From Blautia parvula (GTDB lineage Bacteria > Bacillota > Clostridia > Lachnospirales > Lachnospiraceae), in NCBI RefSeq assembly GCF_020215665.1, contig NZ_CP084061.1:124001-188000 (forward strand): a stretch of DNA of 64,000 nucleotides, read 5' to 3'. Position numbers and translations under genes: made by a program. Position 1 is the stretch's first letter, and each line of letters begins with the position of its first letter. Under the pieces are notes generated by a model, which saw only the letters and a list, made by a program, of their open reading frames with translations, did not search any database and was not told where the DNA came from. Positions 15,116 to 23,284 of the stretch are shown here, one piece after another.

Positions 15116-16754
15116 AAAAATAGAAGAACTGCTGGAAAAGGGAAAAGAACTGAAAACACAGGGCAGTGAGATTCTGAAAAAGGAGAAAAAAACAGTCTCC
15201 AGAGCCTTTCATGCCTGGAAAGACATGGACCATCACAAGGGAGATGTCCACACCGGTGAGCTGACAACCGCCTTCAGAGAGTGGAGAGGTGTAAAGGACA
15301 CAGCCTACGACTTTGCAAAATGGCTGCAGGTGTGGGGAGATATGAGCCTTATGATCATGAAAAATCCTGTGGGTTCCGTAAAGGGACTGTGGAAATACAG
15401 ATGGTTCAGTTCCTATCTGCAGACCCCCATGTTCATTGACGCCCAGCTCACAGGACTGCGCGGGCCGCAGCTCCGTATTGCCAGGGAGCATATGAGGATG
15501 ATCGTGCGGTTCTGTACCCGCCTTCTGGAAAACACCTTCAAGGCAGATGAGAACCTGAACGGACCCAATGCCTTAAGCGATAAAATCGTACTTTTTGACG
15601 AGATGATGCCCATACATATCATGGCAGGTTTTCCGAACCTCATAGGCATGCCGTCCCAGATGGCCCCTGTGTACATCACTTCCCTTCTGGATCAGCAGAT
15701 GCAGGTACATTATCTGGATGAGACGGAAAACTACGGGCTTCCGGCAGACGTATGTCCCCTTCCCTCCGCGGAGGCAGGATGCGGCATCGCCGGGGATTAT
15801 CCCATATTCGGAAAATGCTATATAACCAGCAGCATGCCCTGCGACGGAAGCGTTATGACAAATATATTCCAGGACAGATATTTTAAGCTCCCCACCTATC
15901 CGCTGACTCTTCCGGTGCGCTATCTGGATGAGCAGGCCGTGGACTATGCGGTGGAGGAGATCAAGGGTATGATCCGCTTTATCGAGGAGAATACAGGGGA
16001 GACATTTGACTGGGACGCTTATTTTGAAGCCATGGAAAGATACAATAAGGAGACAGAGTATGAGCAGGAGAAATGGGATGTAAACCAGACCGCGTATCCG
16101 CAGATCACAGGCTCCATCCTGGCTATCTACCGGGAGCTGAGCTATATGGCAGACGCAGGCCGGGATCCCAGATTTTTGAAGACAGATGAGAGAGTGAACA
16201 AGATCATGATGAAGGCCTACAGGGAGAAGAACCCCTGTGCAAAAGAGATGCGGCACCGGGCTGTGGTATGGTCCTGTCCGGCCCACTATTACGCCAACTT
16301 CGGAAATTGGGCAGAACAGTGCTGGGGGATTGATGTGCTCATTGATATGGAGAGCATGATGTCCATGAAATTCATCAATACGGAGGACAAAGAGGAATCT
16401 TTAAAGGATATTGCATGGACCTATGAGCGAATGGCCATGAGAAAACACACCAACGGCGGCTATGCCAATGTGCTGGATGAACTCTGGAAGGTCTGTGAGG
16501 AATTCCATGCGGATATGGTTATCATGTACAGCCACATTTCCTGCAAGACCATGGCAGGGCTTCAGGGACTGTTTGACGATCAGGCAAGGGAGCGGGGAAT
16601 CCGTTTTATCTGGGTGGAACACGATCTGATGGACCCCAGAACGGTCTCCAGGCGCCATATGAGAGAGTCCGTGAACCGCTACATGCGCACAGTCATGCAT
16701 GAGGAACCCGTGGACCCGTCTTTGGAAGATTTTGACGATGAGAAAGAATGGTAG
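15108..16754 (+). CDS. 2-hydroxyacyl-CoA dehydratase-like large subunit, HgdA-related
   Basis: 548 residues from ATG 15108 behind GAGAGGAGG. This is about 100-150 residues longer than typical HgdA/FldB subunits because of an N-terminal extension: a charged helix (residues 1-40, MDKKIEELLEKGKELKTQG) and a further domain to about 130. Conserved core pieces are visible, including Cys216 in ADVCPLPSAEAGCG, FGKCYITSSMPCDG, VVWSCPAHYY and Cys479 in MYSHISCKTMAG near the end. It has many Cys, enough for one or two clusters. It is translationally coupled to the preceding subunit and precedes the activator, so the three should work together. The extension has no function I recognise. Confidence 0.8.
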   Translation: MDKKIEELLEKGKELKTQGSEILKKEKKTVSRAFHAWKDMDHHKGDVHTGELTTAFREWRGVKDTAYDFAKWLQVWGDMSLMIMKNPVGSVKGLWKYRWFSSYLQTPMFIDAQLTGLRGPQLRIAREHMRMIVRFCTRLLENTFKADENLNGPNALSDKIVLFDEMMPIHIMAGFPNLIGMPSQMAPVYITSLLDQQMQVHYLDETENYGLPADVCPLPSAEAGCGIAGDYPIFGKCYITSSMPCDGSVMTNIFQDRYFKLPTYPLTLPVRYLDEQAVDYAVEEIKGMIRFIEENTGETFDWDAYFEAMERYNKETEYEQEKWDVNQTAYPQITGSILAIYRELSYMADAGRDPRFLKTDERVNKIMMKAYREKNPCAKEMRHRAVVWSCPAHYYANFGNWAEQCWGIDVLIDMESMMSMKFINTEDKEESLKDIAWTYERMAMRKHTNGGYANVLDELWKVCEEFHADMVIMYSHISCKTMAGLQGLFDDQARERGIRFIWVEHDLMDPRTVSRRHMRESVNRYMRTVMHEEPVDPSLEDFDDEKEW

Positions 16755-16781
16755 ATATCCGGGAAAAGGAGGTTGCAGGCA

Positions 16782-17576
16782 ATGAAAAAATATTATGGGG
16801 GTTGTGACGTGGGCTCCACCTATACCAAATGCGTGATACTGGATGAGGAGGGAAATATAGCTGCCCACACAACAATAAAAAGTAAGATCAATCCATCGGA
16901 AAGCTCCGTGATCGCCATGGATGAAACCGTAAAACAGGTGGAGGAGTTAAAAAGCCCGGAGGACCTGGCTTATCTCATCGGCACCGGCTACGGAAGAAAC
17001 AAGGTACCCTTTGCGGACGAAAATATCTCGGAGATAAGCTGCCATGCCATGGGTGTCCATGTGACGAATCCGGAAGTGCGCGCCATCATTGATATCGGCG
17101 GACAGGATGTGAAGGGAATTGCCATAGACACAGACGGCACCGTCAAGAACTTTGCCATGAATGACAAGTGTGCCGCCGGAACGGGACGCTTTTTCGAGAC
17201 CATGGCAAATGCCTTTGAAATGTCCCTGGAGGATTTTTCAAATCTGTCTCTGAGCGCGAAAAATGTCATTCCCATCACTGCCCAGTGCACCGTATTTGCG
17301 GAGAGTGAAGTGATCACACTGGTAGGCGAGGGAAAGGCAAGGGACGAGATCGCAGCCGGCATTGAGCTGGCAGTGGCAAAACGCTGTTTTGTCATGGCAA
17401 AGAAAGCCGGTGTCACGGACAGGATCACCCTGACCGGAGGCTGCGCCAAGAATGCAGGACTGAAAAAGGCCATTGAGCATGTTCTGAAGGTAAAAGTGAT
17501 CGATCTGGATGTGGACCCGCAGCTTATGGGCGCCCTGGGCGCAGCGGAATATGCCCGCCAGAAGGGCAGAAGATAA
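16782..17576 (+). CDS. Dehydratase activator ATPase, HgdC/BcrAD/BadFG family
   Basis: 264 residues from ATG 16782 behind AAAAGGAGGTT. This homodimeric ASKHA-fold ATPase carries one [4Fe-4S] cluster between its subunits and uses ATP to push an electron to a very low potential for its dehydratase or reductase partner. Signatures: GGCDVGSTYTKCVI (phosphate loop), DIGGQDVKGIAID, MNDKCAAGTGRFFE with Cys130, and AQCTVFAESEVI with Cys169. The 39-residue spacing between the two Cys is the same as in the Acidaminococcus activator (127/166). TGGCAKNAGL follows. Every functional residue I can check is present, so the activator should be active. Confidence 0.93.
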   Translation: MKKYYGGCDVGSTYTKCVILDEEGNIAAHTTIKSKINPSESSVIAMDETVKQVEELKSPEDLAYLIGTGYGRNKVPFADENISEISCHAMGVHVTNPEVRAIIDIGGQDVKGIAIDTDGTVKNFAMNDKCAAGTGRFFETMANAFEMSLEDFSNLSLSAKNVIPITAQCTVFAESEVITLVGEGKARDEIAAGIELAVAKRCFVMAKKAGVTDRITLTGGCAKNAGLKKAIEHVLKVKVIDLDVDPQLMGALGAAEYARQKGRR

Positions 17577-17589
17577 AGGAGGAATCCCT

Positions 17590-17790
17590 ATGAAGAAAGA
17601 ATGCTGTGTAAAGACATGCTGTATCAAAAAGCACGGATGCATCCTGAAAAAGATACTGGCAGTAAGCGGAATCGCAGCCGTCCTGCTTTTCATCATATAT
17701 ATCTTTAACCTGGATGTGAAGCTGATCGGCTTTGTCTATAAGCTGCTTGGCAAACATTACGACGATATGGACAGGGAGAGAAAACTGTAA
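17590..17790 (+). CDS. Small Cys-rich single-span membrane protein
   Basis: 66 residues from ATG 17590, 7 bp after AAAGGAGG. The N-terminal 20 residues carry five Cys in the pattern CC-x3-CC-x4-C (ECCVKTCCIKKHGC) among Lys residues. One strong membrane helix follows (ILAVSGIAAVLLFIIYIF, about residues 25-42), then a short charged tail (HYDDMDRERKL). No family is recognised. Positive charges precede the helix, so the Cys cluster should face the cytoplasm. Its stop shares one base with the next start, so it is part of the operon; a metal- or electron-relay anchor for the complex is an inference. Confidence 0.75.
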   Translation: MKKECCVKTCCIKKHGCILKKILAVSGIAAVLLFIIYIFNLDVKLIGFVYKLLGKHYDDMDRERKL

Positions 17791-18503
17791 TGGATATACA
17801 GGATCAGATCATCCGGGATACCCGTTCTCTGCTGCAGCAGATCCCTGCCGCCTGTTTTCCCTATAATGCACAGGACTGCGCACCCGCCCGGAAGGACAGC
17901 CAGGTGCTGCTTCTAAAAGAGACGGCCTTTGAGCTTGGCGGCAGAGAGAAAAAGAGCGCAGCGTATACCTGTGTTTCCTCCACGCCGGGCATAGTGGGGG
18001 AAAGCAAAACCCTGCTGTACGGGCCGGATCTTGGGCAGATCAGGGGGCCTCTTTCCTATGCCAGAATCACATTTGCGGAGACGGAGGAGATTGGGGAGGA
18101 CGACAGGGCGTATCACATCTGTAAGGACATTGACCTGATCAAATACAGTGTCTACCCCGAAGGATTTATGGTAAGAGCCTCCTCTATGGAGGAGCGGGAA
18201 CAGGTCAGAGTAGGAAAAAAAGCCGTTAAGGAAGGGCTGTCCTTTGCCCGGGTAGGCAGTCTGTATATAAATAAATATCTGGAATACCCCGGTGTAAAAG
18301 CTGTGCAGGTACTGTTCATAACCGAGGAGTCAGCAGATATTTTGTCGCTTAAGCGGCTGGCAGAGAAGAATAAAATGATAACAAAAGCACTGAATAAAAT
18401 CATGGAAAAAGCAGACAAAGAGTGCAGCACCTGCGGATTAAAGGAAATCTGCGATGAGGTGGAAGGGCTTCGGAAACTGCATTTCCAGAACAGAAAGAGG
18501 TGA
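17790..18503 (+). CDS. Stand-alone protein resembling the central domain of acetyl-CoA synthase (AcsB/CdhC)
   Basis: 237 residues from ATG 17790. The pattern of an early FELGG, a GPDL...GPL segment and the later stretch ending RVGKKAVKEGLSFARVGSLY then AVQVLFITEES follows the middle domain of CO dehydrogenase/acetyl-CoA synthase beta subunits (their RISK-A-KGF-HIGK and KVQVTIYTD elements). The C-terminal domain that holds the Ni A-cluster is absent. Instead a C212-x2-C215-x5-C221 motif (ECSTCGLKEIC) lies near the end, and two further Cys lie near the start (AACF, QDCAP). It sits between a Cys-rich membrane protein and a flavin reductase, in an operon led by a CooC-like ATPase. Homology is judged by eye; role unknown. 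Confidence 0.6.
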   Translation: MDIQDQIIRDTRSLLQQIPAACFPYNAQDCAPARKDSQVLLLKETAFELGGREKKSAAYTCVSSTPGIVGESKTLLYGPDLGQIRGPLSYARITFAETEEIGEDDRAYHICKDIDLIKYSVYPEGFMVRASSMEEREQVRVGKKAVKEGLSFARVGSLYINKYLEYPGVKAVQVLFITEESADILSLKRLAEKNKMITKALNKIMEKADKECSTCGLKEICDEVEGLRKLHFQNRKR

Positions 18504-18508
18504 CATGT

Positions 18509-20782
18509 TTGAAAACTGATAAAATCGTTCAGAAGCTGGTAGACAGCTACGGAAGCTGGGTACAGGAGGAGAAGGAAAACTGTCCCGGACACTCTGCTGT
18601 CATGAGCAGTAAGCTTTACCCCTACGACGCGATCTTTTCACCTATACGGGTCAACCGCATGACATTGAAAAACAGGGTGGTCATGGCCCCCATGGGCAAT
18701 CTGAACATGTGTGAGGAGAACGGACGGCCAAATGACAAGATGCTCCAGTATTTTTTTGCCAGGGCAAAAGGAGGGACCGGCCTTCTTACAACCGGCCTGA
18801 TCCCCATCAGCCACGGGATTGACAATACCGTTACCGAGCCCGGGAAGCTGAGCTTTTTCCCCAGGATCGACAGAAGCCGGACGGTTTTCTCCGGGTGGAG
18901 AGATCTGGCTCAGGGAGTACATGCATACGGGAGCCGCATTTTTATCCAGCTCACCCCGGGGCTCGGAAGGGTAGGACCGCCCCAGTGTGTCATCAATGAG
19001 ATGAAGCTGCCCTGTTCCGCCTCTCTGAACCCTAATTTCTACATTCCGGAGCTTCCCTGTCTGCCGCTGACAGACCTGGCTCTCCATAAAATCATTAAAA
19101 ACGGCGGCCAGGCCGCCTCCGACGCCAAGACAGCGGGACTTGACGGCGTTTACCTCCACGGCCATGAGGGTTATCTGCTGGATCAGCTCACAAACCCTGC
19201 GTTCAACAGGAGAAAAGCAGGGAGATATGCTTACTGGCAGAACTTCGGCCTGGACCTGGTAAGGGAAATCAGAAAACGAGTGGGAGACGCTTATCCTATC
19301 ATGTACAGGATCGATCTGTCCCTGGCTCTCAATGAGACGTACAAGGAGCGGATGGAGAGCGTAAAATCCCTGAAGAAATTCGGAAACGGAAGAACCATCT
19401 ACGATACCCTGCGCTACATGGAAAATCTGATAAAAGCCGGCGTGGATATGTTTGACGTGGATCTGGGCTGCTATGACAACTGGTGGCTGCCCCATCCCCC
19501 GGCAGGTATGCCGGCAGGCTGTTTTTTGGAAATTTCCAGGATCGCAAAGAAATATTTCAAGACCAGGGAAGTGAAATCCAATGCCGGTCTGGAGGTACCG
19601 ATCGTGGCAGTGGGGAAACTGGGATACCCGGATTTGGCGGAAAAGGCTTTAAGAGACGGCATGTGCGACCTTGTCATGCTGGGGCGTCCCCTTCTTGCTG
19701 ACCCGGACTGGTGCAAAAAGGCATATGCCGGGGAGGTGGACCGGATCCGTCCCTGCATCGGATGCCAGGAGGGCTGCATCAACGAGTTTGTGGAGGGCGG
19801 CCATCCCCAGTGCGCAGTAAACCCGAGAACCGGCTTTGAGGACGTGATACCGGAGACTCTGCCAAAAGCGGAGAACAAAAAGAAGATCGCAGTTGTGGGA
19901 GCCGGCCCATCAGGCATGCAGTTTGCCCTGACCGCATCTGCCCGCGGCCATGAGGTAACCCTGATCGAGCGGGAAAAGGTGCTTGGCGGCAAGGTGGTTC
20001 CCGGCAGCAGACCGAAGATAAAATTTGATTTTAAAAACTATCTGGATTACCTCATAAGGGAAGTACGGCTGGCAGAGGAAAAAGGCGGCATTATCCTGCA
20101 GACCGGTGTGGAGGCAGACACACAGTGGCTGAAAGAACAGAACTTTGACGCCATTGTCTACAACATCGGAACCACCAGCGTAGTCCCCAGAATCCCCGGC
20201 GTGGACCAGGCAGACTGGGTGCAGGCCACAGACCTTCTCTGCGAACCCGAGAAACTGGGAGATGCCAGAAGAACCGTGGTCATCGGCGGCGGCGTTGTGG
20301 GATGTGAGACGGCATACTGGCTTAAATACGAAAAGGGCTGCGACGTGACCGTTGTGGAGATGCTCCCCTACATTATGAGCGGCGCCTGCACAGCGAACCG
20401 TTACCATCTGATCCATTACATGGAGAAGGCGGGAGTGAAGCTGTTAAACTGTGCAAAAGTCACGGGATTTACTAAGAACAGTGTACAGATAGAAAAGAAC
20501 ATCTCAAAAGGGGTTCCGGACCCCTACAATACCTGGCAGCCACAGCTTCCTGAAAACATTGCCAATCCCCTGGCTAAAAAAATCGGCCCGGAGACAGAGG
20601 TACAGGAGCTTCCCGCCGATCTGGTGGTATTTGCCATGGGAGGCAGACCGGATGAGAGTCTGTATCTGGAAGGGCTTCGGATGCATGCAGCCAAAGAGCT
20701 TTACAACATCGGAGACAGTTTCGCAGGCGGAAGAGTGTTGGAGGCGGCACGGGCGGCTTATCGTTTGGCACGGGATATTTAG
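18509..20782 (+). CDS. Old Yellow Enzyme/2,4-dienoyl-CoA reductase-type FMN, Fe-S, FAD oxidoreductase
   Basis: 757 residues from TTG 18509, 6 bp after AGAGGTG; GTG 18500 adds three residues. Residues 40-400 form the FMN TIM barrel (NRVVMAPMGNLNM; FIQLTPGLGRVGPP; GVYLHGHEGYLLDQL; CDLVMLGRPLLADPDW). Cys416, 419, 423 and 435 (RPCIGCQEGC...HPQC) bind a [4Fe-4S] cluster. Residues 455-757 hold FAD and NAD(P) Rossmann folds (VVGAGPSGMQFAL; VVIGGGVVGCETAYW). This is the layout of enoate and dienoyl-CoA reductases, including BaiCD-like enzymes. A 35-40 residue N-terminal extension (VQKLVDSYGSWVQEEKENC) is unusual. It is the last gene of the operon and could supply electrons to, or reduce the enoyl product of, the dehydratase-like complex. 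Confidence 0.85.
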   Translation: MKTDKIVQKLVDSYGSWVQEEKENCPGHSAVMSSKLYPYDAIFSPIRVNRMTLKNRVVMAPMGNLNMCEENGRPNDKMLQYFFARAKGGTGLLTTGLIPISHGIDNTVTEPGKLSFFPRIDRSRTVFSGWRDLAQGVHAYGSRIFIQLTPGLGRVGPPQCVINEMKLPCSASLNPNFYIPELPCLPLTDLALHKIIKNGGQAASDAKTAGLDGVYLHGHEGYLLDQLTNPAFNRRKAGRYAYWQNFGLDLVREIRKRVGDAYPIMYRIDLSLALNETYKERMESVKSLKKFGNGRTIYDTLRYMENLIKAGVDMFDVDLGCYDNWWLPHPPAGMPAGCFLEISRIAKKYFKTREVKSNAGLEVPIVAVGKLGYPDLAEKALRDGMCDLVMLGRPLLADPDWCKKAYAGEVDRIRPCIGCQEGCINEFVEGGHPQCAVNPRTGFEDVIPETLPKAENKKKIAVVGAGPSGMQFALTASARGHEVTLIEREKVLGGKVVPGSRPKIKFDFKNYLDYLIREVRLAEEKGGIILQTGVEADTQWLKEQNFDAIVYNIGTTSVVPRIPGVDQADWVQATDLLCEPEKLGDARRTVVIGGGVVGCETAYWLKYEKGCDVTVVEMLPYIMSGACTANRYHLIHYMEKAGVKLLNCAKVTGFTKNSVQIEKNISKGVPDPYNTWQPQLPENIANPLAKKIGPETEVQELPADLVVFAMGGRPDESLYLEGLRMHAAKELYNIGDSFAGGRVLEAARAAYRLARDI

Positions 20783-20795
20783 ACGATAGGTGGTT

Positions 20796-20881
20796 GGCAG
20801 GGGGGACGGGCTGGCGGGGGAGGCTGTTGTGGTCTTCTGGCAGCCAGCTTCGTTCCCCTTCCGTCCGCCCTCCACCCTGCC
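20796..20881 (+). terminator. Probable terminator after the redox operon
   Basis: GGCAGGG-GGACGG (from 20796) can pair with CCGTCC and CCCTGCC (20861-20881) with a bulge, enclosing an inner GGCTG/CAGCC stem. An A7T3 stretch follows rather than a clean U-tract, so termination is likely but not certain. Confidence 0.4.
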
Positions 20882-20916
20882 ACAAAAAAATTTCTCTTTT
20901 ATTTTCTATAGGAATT

Positions 20917-20925
20917 TGGTATAAT
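20917..20925 (+). promoter_or_regulatory. Extended minus-10 promoter of the asp23-type gene
   Basis: TGGTATAAT is a perfect extended minus-10; no good minus-35 is seen. CTATAGGA occurs on both sides (about 20905 and 20944), the second copy overlapping the ribosome site. Confidence 0.55.
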
Positions 20926-20961
20926 AACAACCAGGAGATTTTCCTATAGGAGGTTGAAACT

Positions 20962-21342
20962 ATGGCGGAAGACAGAAATACGTATAAGATACATGATAAC
21001 GGTTCGCTTGGTGAAGTGCAGATTGCTGATGAAGTGGTTGCCATCATCGCCGGACTGGCTGCTACAGAAGTTGACGGTGTCGGCTCCATGGCAGGAAATA
21101 TCACCAATGAACTGGTAGGCAAGCTGGGCATGAAGAACCTTTCCAAGGGCGTCAAAGTGGACGTGCTTGAGGACGTTGTATGTGTGGATTTGGCCCTGAA
21201 TATTGAATATGGTTTCAATATCCTGGAAACCAGCAAAAAGGTGCAGGAAAGAGTAAAATCTGCGATTGAAAATATGACAGGTCTGAATGTTTCCGATGTG
21301 AATGTGCGGATTGCCAGTGTGGAGATGGAAAAGACCAAATAA
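20962..21342 (+). CDS. Asp23/Gls24 family protein (YqhY-like)
   Basis: 126 residues from ATG 20962 behind TATAGGAGG. Small alpha/beta proteins of this family (DUF322) are linked to envelope stress in Gram-positives, and YqhY is tied to acetyl-CoA carboxylase control in Bacillus. The characteristic sequence is visible: EVQIADEVVAIIAGLAATEVDGV, LGMKNLSKGVKVDV and VNVRIASVEME at the C-terminus. It stands first in the conserved nusB-xseA-dxs block, as in many Firmicutes, but is cut off from nusB by a terminator hairpin. Confidence 0.92.
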   Translation: MAEDRNTYKIHDNGSLGEVQIADEVVAIIAGLAATEVDGVGSMAGNITNELVGKLGMKNLSKGVKVDVLEDVVCVDLALNIEYGFNILETSKKVQERVKSAIENMTGLNVSDVNVRIASVEMEKTK

Positions 21343-21403
21343 GGTGTAAAGCCGTTAGAGTACCCTGACAAGTGAAGCACAGCATTTTAGAAATGAAAAA
21401 ATG

Positions 21404-21440
21404 AAAAGGTGTCTTTTACAAAAAGGGCACCTTTTCTTTA
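21404..21440 (+). terminator. Intrinsic terminator between asp23-type gene and nusB
   Basis: AAAAGGTG (21404-21411) pairs with CACCTTTT (21428-21435), followed by CTTTA. It may terminate or attenuate transcription into nusB. Confidence 0.75.
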
Positions 21441-21481
21441 TAGAAGATGGAATGGATTACAAACACAAACGGAGGATAACC

Positions 21482-21889
21482 ATGGGTAGAAGAGAAATGA
21501 GGGAGCACATTTTCAAGCTCCTGTTTTTGAGAGAATTTAATCCGTCAGAGGAGATGCCGGAGCAGATTCGGATGTATTTTGAATCTCTGGAGGAACTGAC
21601 CCCGATGAATGAGGTCTATATGCAGGACAAATACGGAAAGATTCTGGAACATCTCGCTGAGATTGACGAAGTCCTGAATCAGGCATCCTCCGGATGGAAA
21701 GTGAGCCGTATGAGCAAGGTGGATGTGAATATTCTGCGTCTTGCGGTCTATGAGATGAAATATGATGAGGATGTGCCTGTGAAGGTGGCGATCAACGAGG
21801 CAGTGGAGCTGGCGAAGAAATTCGGCGGCGATGATTCCTCTTCCTTTGTCAACGGTATTTTAGGAAAGATTGCCAAGGAGCTGTCATGA
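21482..21889 (+). CDS. nusB: Transcription antitermination factor NusB
   Basis: 135 residues from ATG 21482 with GGAGGATAACC before it. Earlier in-frame codons lie inside the terminator hairpin and are rejected. NusB, with NusE (S10), binds the boxA of rRNA leaders. The all-helical fold and conserved ends are seen: [64 protein letters not shown]. Its stop overlaps the xseA start by 4 bp (ATGA). Confidence 0.96.
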   Translation: MGRREMREHIFKLLFLREFNPSEEMPEQIRMYFESLEELTPMNEVYMQDKYGKILEHLAEIDEVLNQASSGWKVSRMSKVDVNILRLAVYEMKYDEDVPVKVAINEAVELAKKFGGDDSSSFVNGILGKIAKELS

Positions 21890-23133
21890 ACAGCGTCTAC
21901 TCCGTAGGCCAGGTGAACACCTACATTAAAAATATGTTCACACAGGACTTCCTTCTAAATAAAATCTATATAAAAGGGGAAGTATCCAATTGTAAATACC
22001 ACACTTCCGGCCATATTTATTTCTCCCTGAAGGACGAGACAGGAGCCATGGCCTGCGTTATGTTTGCAGGAGCCAGAAAAGGCCTGGCCTTCCAGATGAA
22101 GAACGGGGATAAGGTGATCGTGGGCGGCAGTGTGAATGTATACGAAAGAGACGGCAAATACCAGCTCTACGCAAAGGAGATCACCCTGGAAGGGGCCGGC
22201 CTTCTGTATGAGCGTTATCTGGCTCTGAAACGTGAGCTGGAGGAGATGGGAATGTTTGCCCAGGATTATAAACAGCCCATACCAAAACACATCCGCACCC
22301 TGGGTGTGGTCACAGCTCCAACCGGGGCTGCCGTGCAGGATATCAGGAATGTGGCCGGCAGAAGAAATCCCTATGTGCAGATCATTCTCTACCCTGCCCT
22401 TGTACAGGGAGAAGGTGCGAAGGAGAGCATTGTGAAAGGGATTCAGATGCTGGATGACTATGGTGTGGACGTGATGATCGTGGGAAGAGGCGGAGGCTCC
22501 ATTGAAGATCTGTGGGCCTTTAATGAGGAGGAAGTGGCACGTGCCATTTTCAACTGCAGGACGCCTGTGATCTCAGCCGTAGGGCATGAGACAGATACCA
22601 CCATTGCGGACTATGTAGCAGATCTGCGGGCTCCCACGCCCTCCGCGGCGGCAGAGCTGGCAGTGGGCGATGTGCGCATGCTGCTGAAGACCTTTGAGGA
22701 TTACAGGGATAAGCTGTCAAGAAGCGTGGAGAACAGAATTTTACTGCTTCGCCAGCATTTGCGCCTGTATCAGAACAAGCTTAGGTTCTTAAGCCCGGAG
22801 AATCAGATTCGGGAAAAACGTCAGCACCTGATGGATTTGGAGGATAAGATGGAGGCTGCCATGAAGAATCAGATCTATATGGCAAGAAGAAGCTTGGACA
22901 TCTATATTGAGAGGATGAAGGGTCTGTCACCTCTTGAAAAGCTGAATCAGGGATTTTCTTATGTGGAAGATGAAAGACATCATGCGGTGACCAGTATAGA
23001 GCATGTGAAGACAGACGATATTCTGCGTATCCAGGTCAGTGACGGCTGCATACTGTCACGAGTGACAGGCGTGCAGGCTGTGAGCAGAAATGACCGTCCC
23101 GGCAGTTCCGACAGCGCACAGATGGGACAGTGA
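21886..23133 (+). CDS. xseA: Exodeoxyribonuclease VII large subunit
   Basis: 415 residues from ATG 21886. An N-terminal OB fold ([29 protein letters not shown]) binds single-stranded DNA. The catalytic core contains [31 protein letters not shown] and [29 protein letters not shown], followed by long coiled-coil helices. ExoVII degrades single-stranded DNA in repair. folD, which lies between nusB and xseA in several Bacilli, is absent here. The partner xseB is 151 bp away, separated by a tandem repeat rather than the usual overlap. Confidence 0.97.
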   Translation: MNSVYSVGQVNTYIKNMFTQDFLLNKIYIKGEVSNCKYHTSGHIYFSLKDETGAMACVMFAGARKGLAFQMKNGDKVIVGGSVNVYERDGKYQLYAKEITLEGAGLLYERYLALKRELEEMGMFAQDYKQPIPKHIRTLGVVTAPTGAAVQDIRNVAGRRNPYVQIILYPALVQGEGAKESIVKGIQMLDDYGVDVMIVGRGGGSIEDLWAFNEEEVARAIFNCRTPVISAVGHETDTTIADYVADLRAPTPSAAAELAVGDVRMLLKTFEDYRDKLSRSVENRILLLRQHLRLYQNKLRFLSPENQIREKRQHLMDLEDKMEAAMKNQIYMARRSLDIYIERMKGLSPLEKLNQGFSYVEDERHHAVTSIEHVKTDDILRIQVSDGCILSRVTGVQAVSRNDRPGSSDSAQMGQ

Positions 23134-23141
23134 TTTGAAAA

Positions 23142-23258
23142 CAGACCGGATAGTAAACCGAAAGCAGATGGGACAGTAGGCAGACCGGACAGTGAACCGA
23201 AAGCAGGCCGGACAGTAGGCAGACCCGACATCGAACCGAAAGCAGACGTGACAAAGAA
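23142..23258 (+). repeat. Three tandem 39-bp repeats between xseA and xseB
   Basis: Units at 23142-23180, 23181-23219 and 23220-23258 share CAGACC.GA, .GAACCGAAAGCAG and GACA. Units 1 and 2 are near-identical; unit 3 is more diverged. A partial match (CAGATGGGACAGT) lies inside the end of xseA. There are no spacers, so it is not a CRISPR array. Confidence 0.85.
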
Positions 23259-23284
23259 GGAAAACGCTAAGAGAGGTGTGACAT

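Noticed and set aside
18638-19495. 285-residue minus-strand open frame inside the OYE-type gene
   Set aside because: Antisense shadow of the FMN barrel codons, with no start signal or family motif.
13062-20782. A Wood-Ljungdahl CO dehydrogenase/acetyl-CoA synthase locus
   Set aside because: There is no CooS/AcsA, no full AcsB, no corrinoid protein and no methyltransferase; only CooC-like and ACS-middle-domain-like proteins are present.
21401-21481. Upstream extension of nusB from ATG 21401
   Set aside because: That ATG lies at the left arm of an intrinsic terminator hairpin, and a proper AGGAGG-like site precedes ATG 21482.
23142-23258. Possible CRISPR array from the 39-bp repeats
   Set aside because: Units are directly contiguous with no spacers, only three exist, they are imperfect, and no cas gene is in the window.
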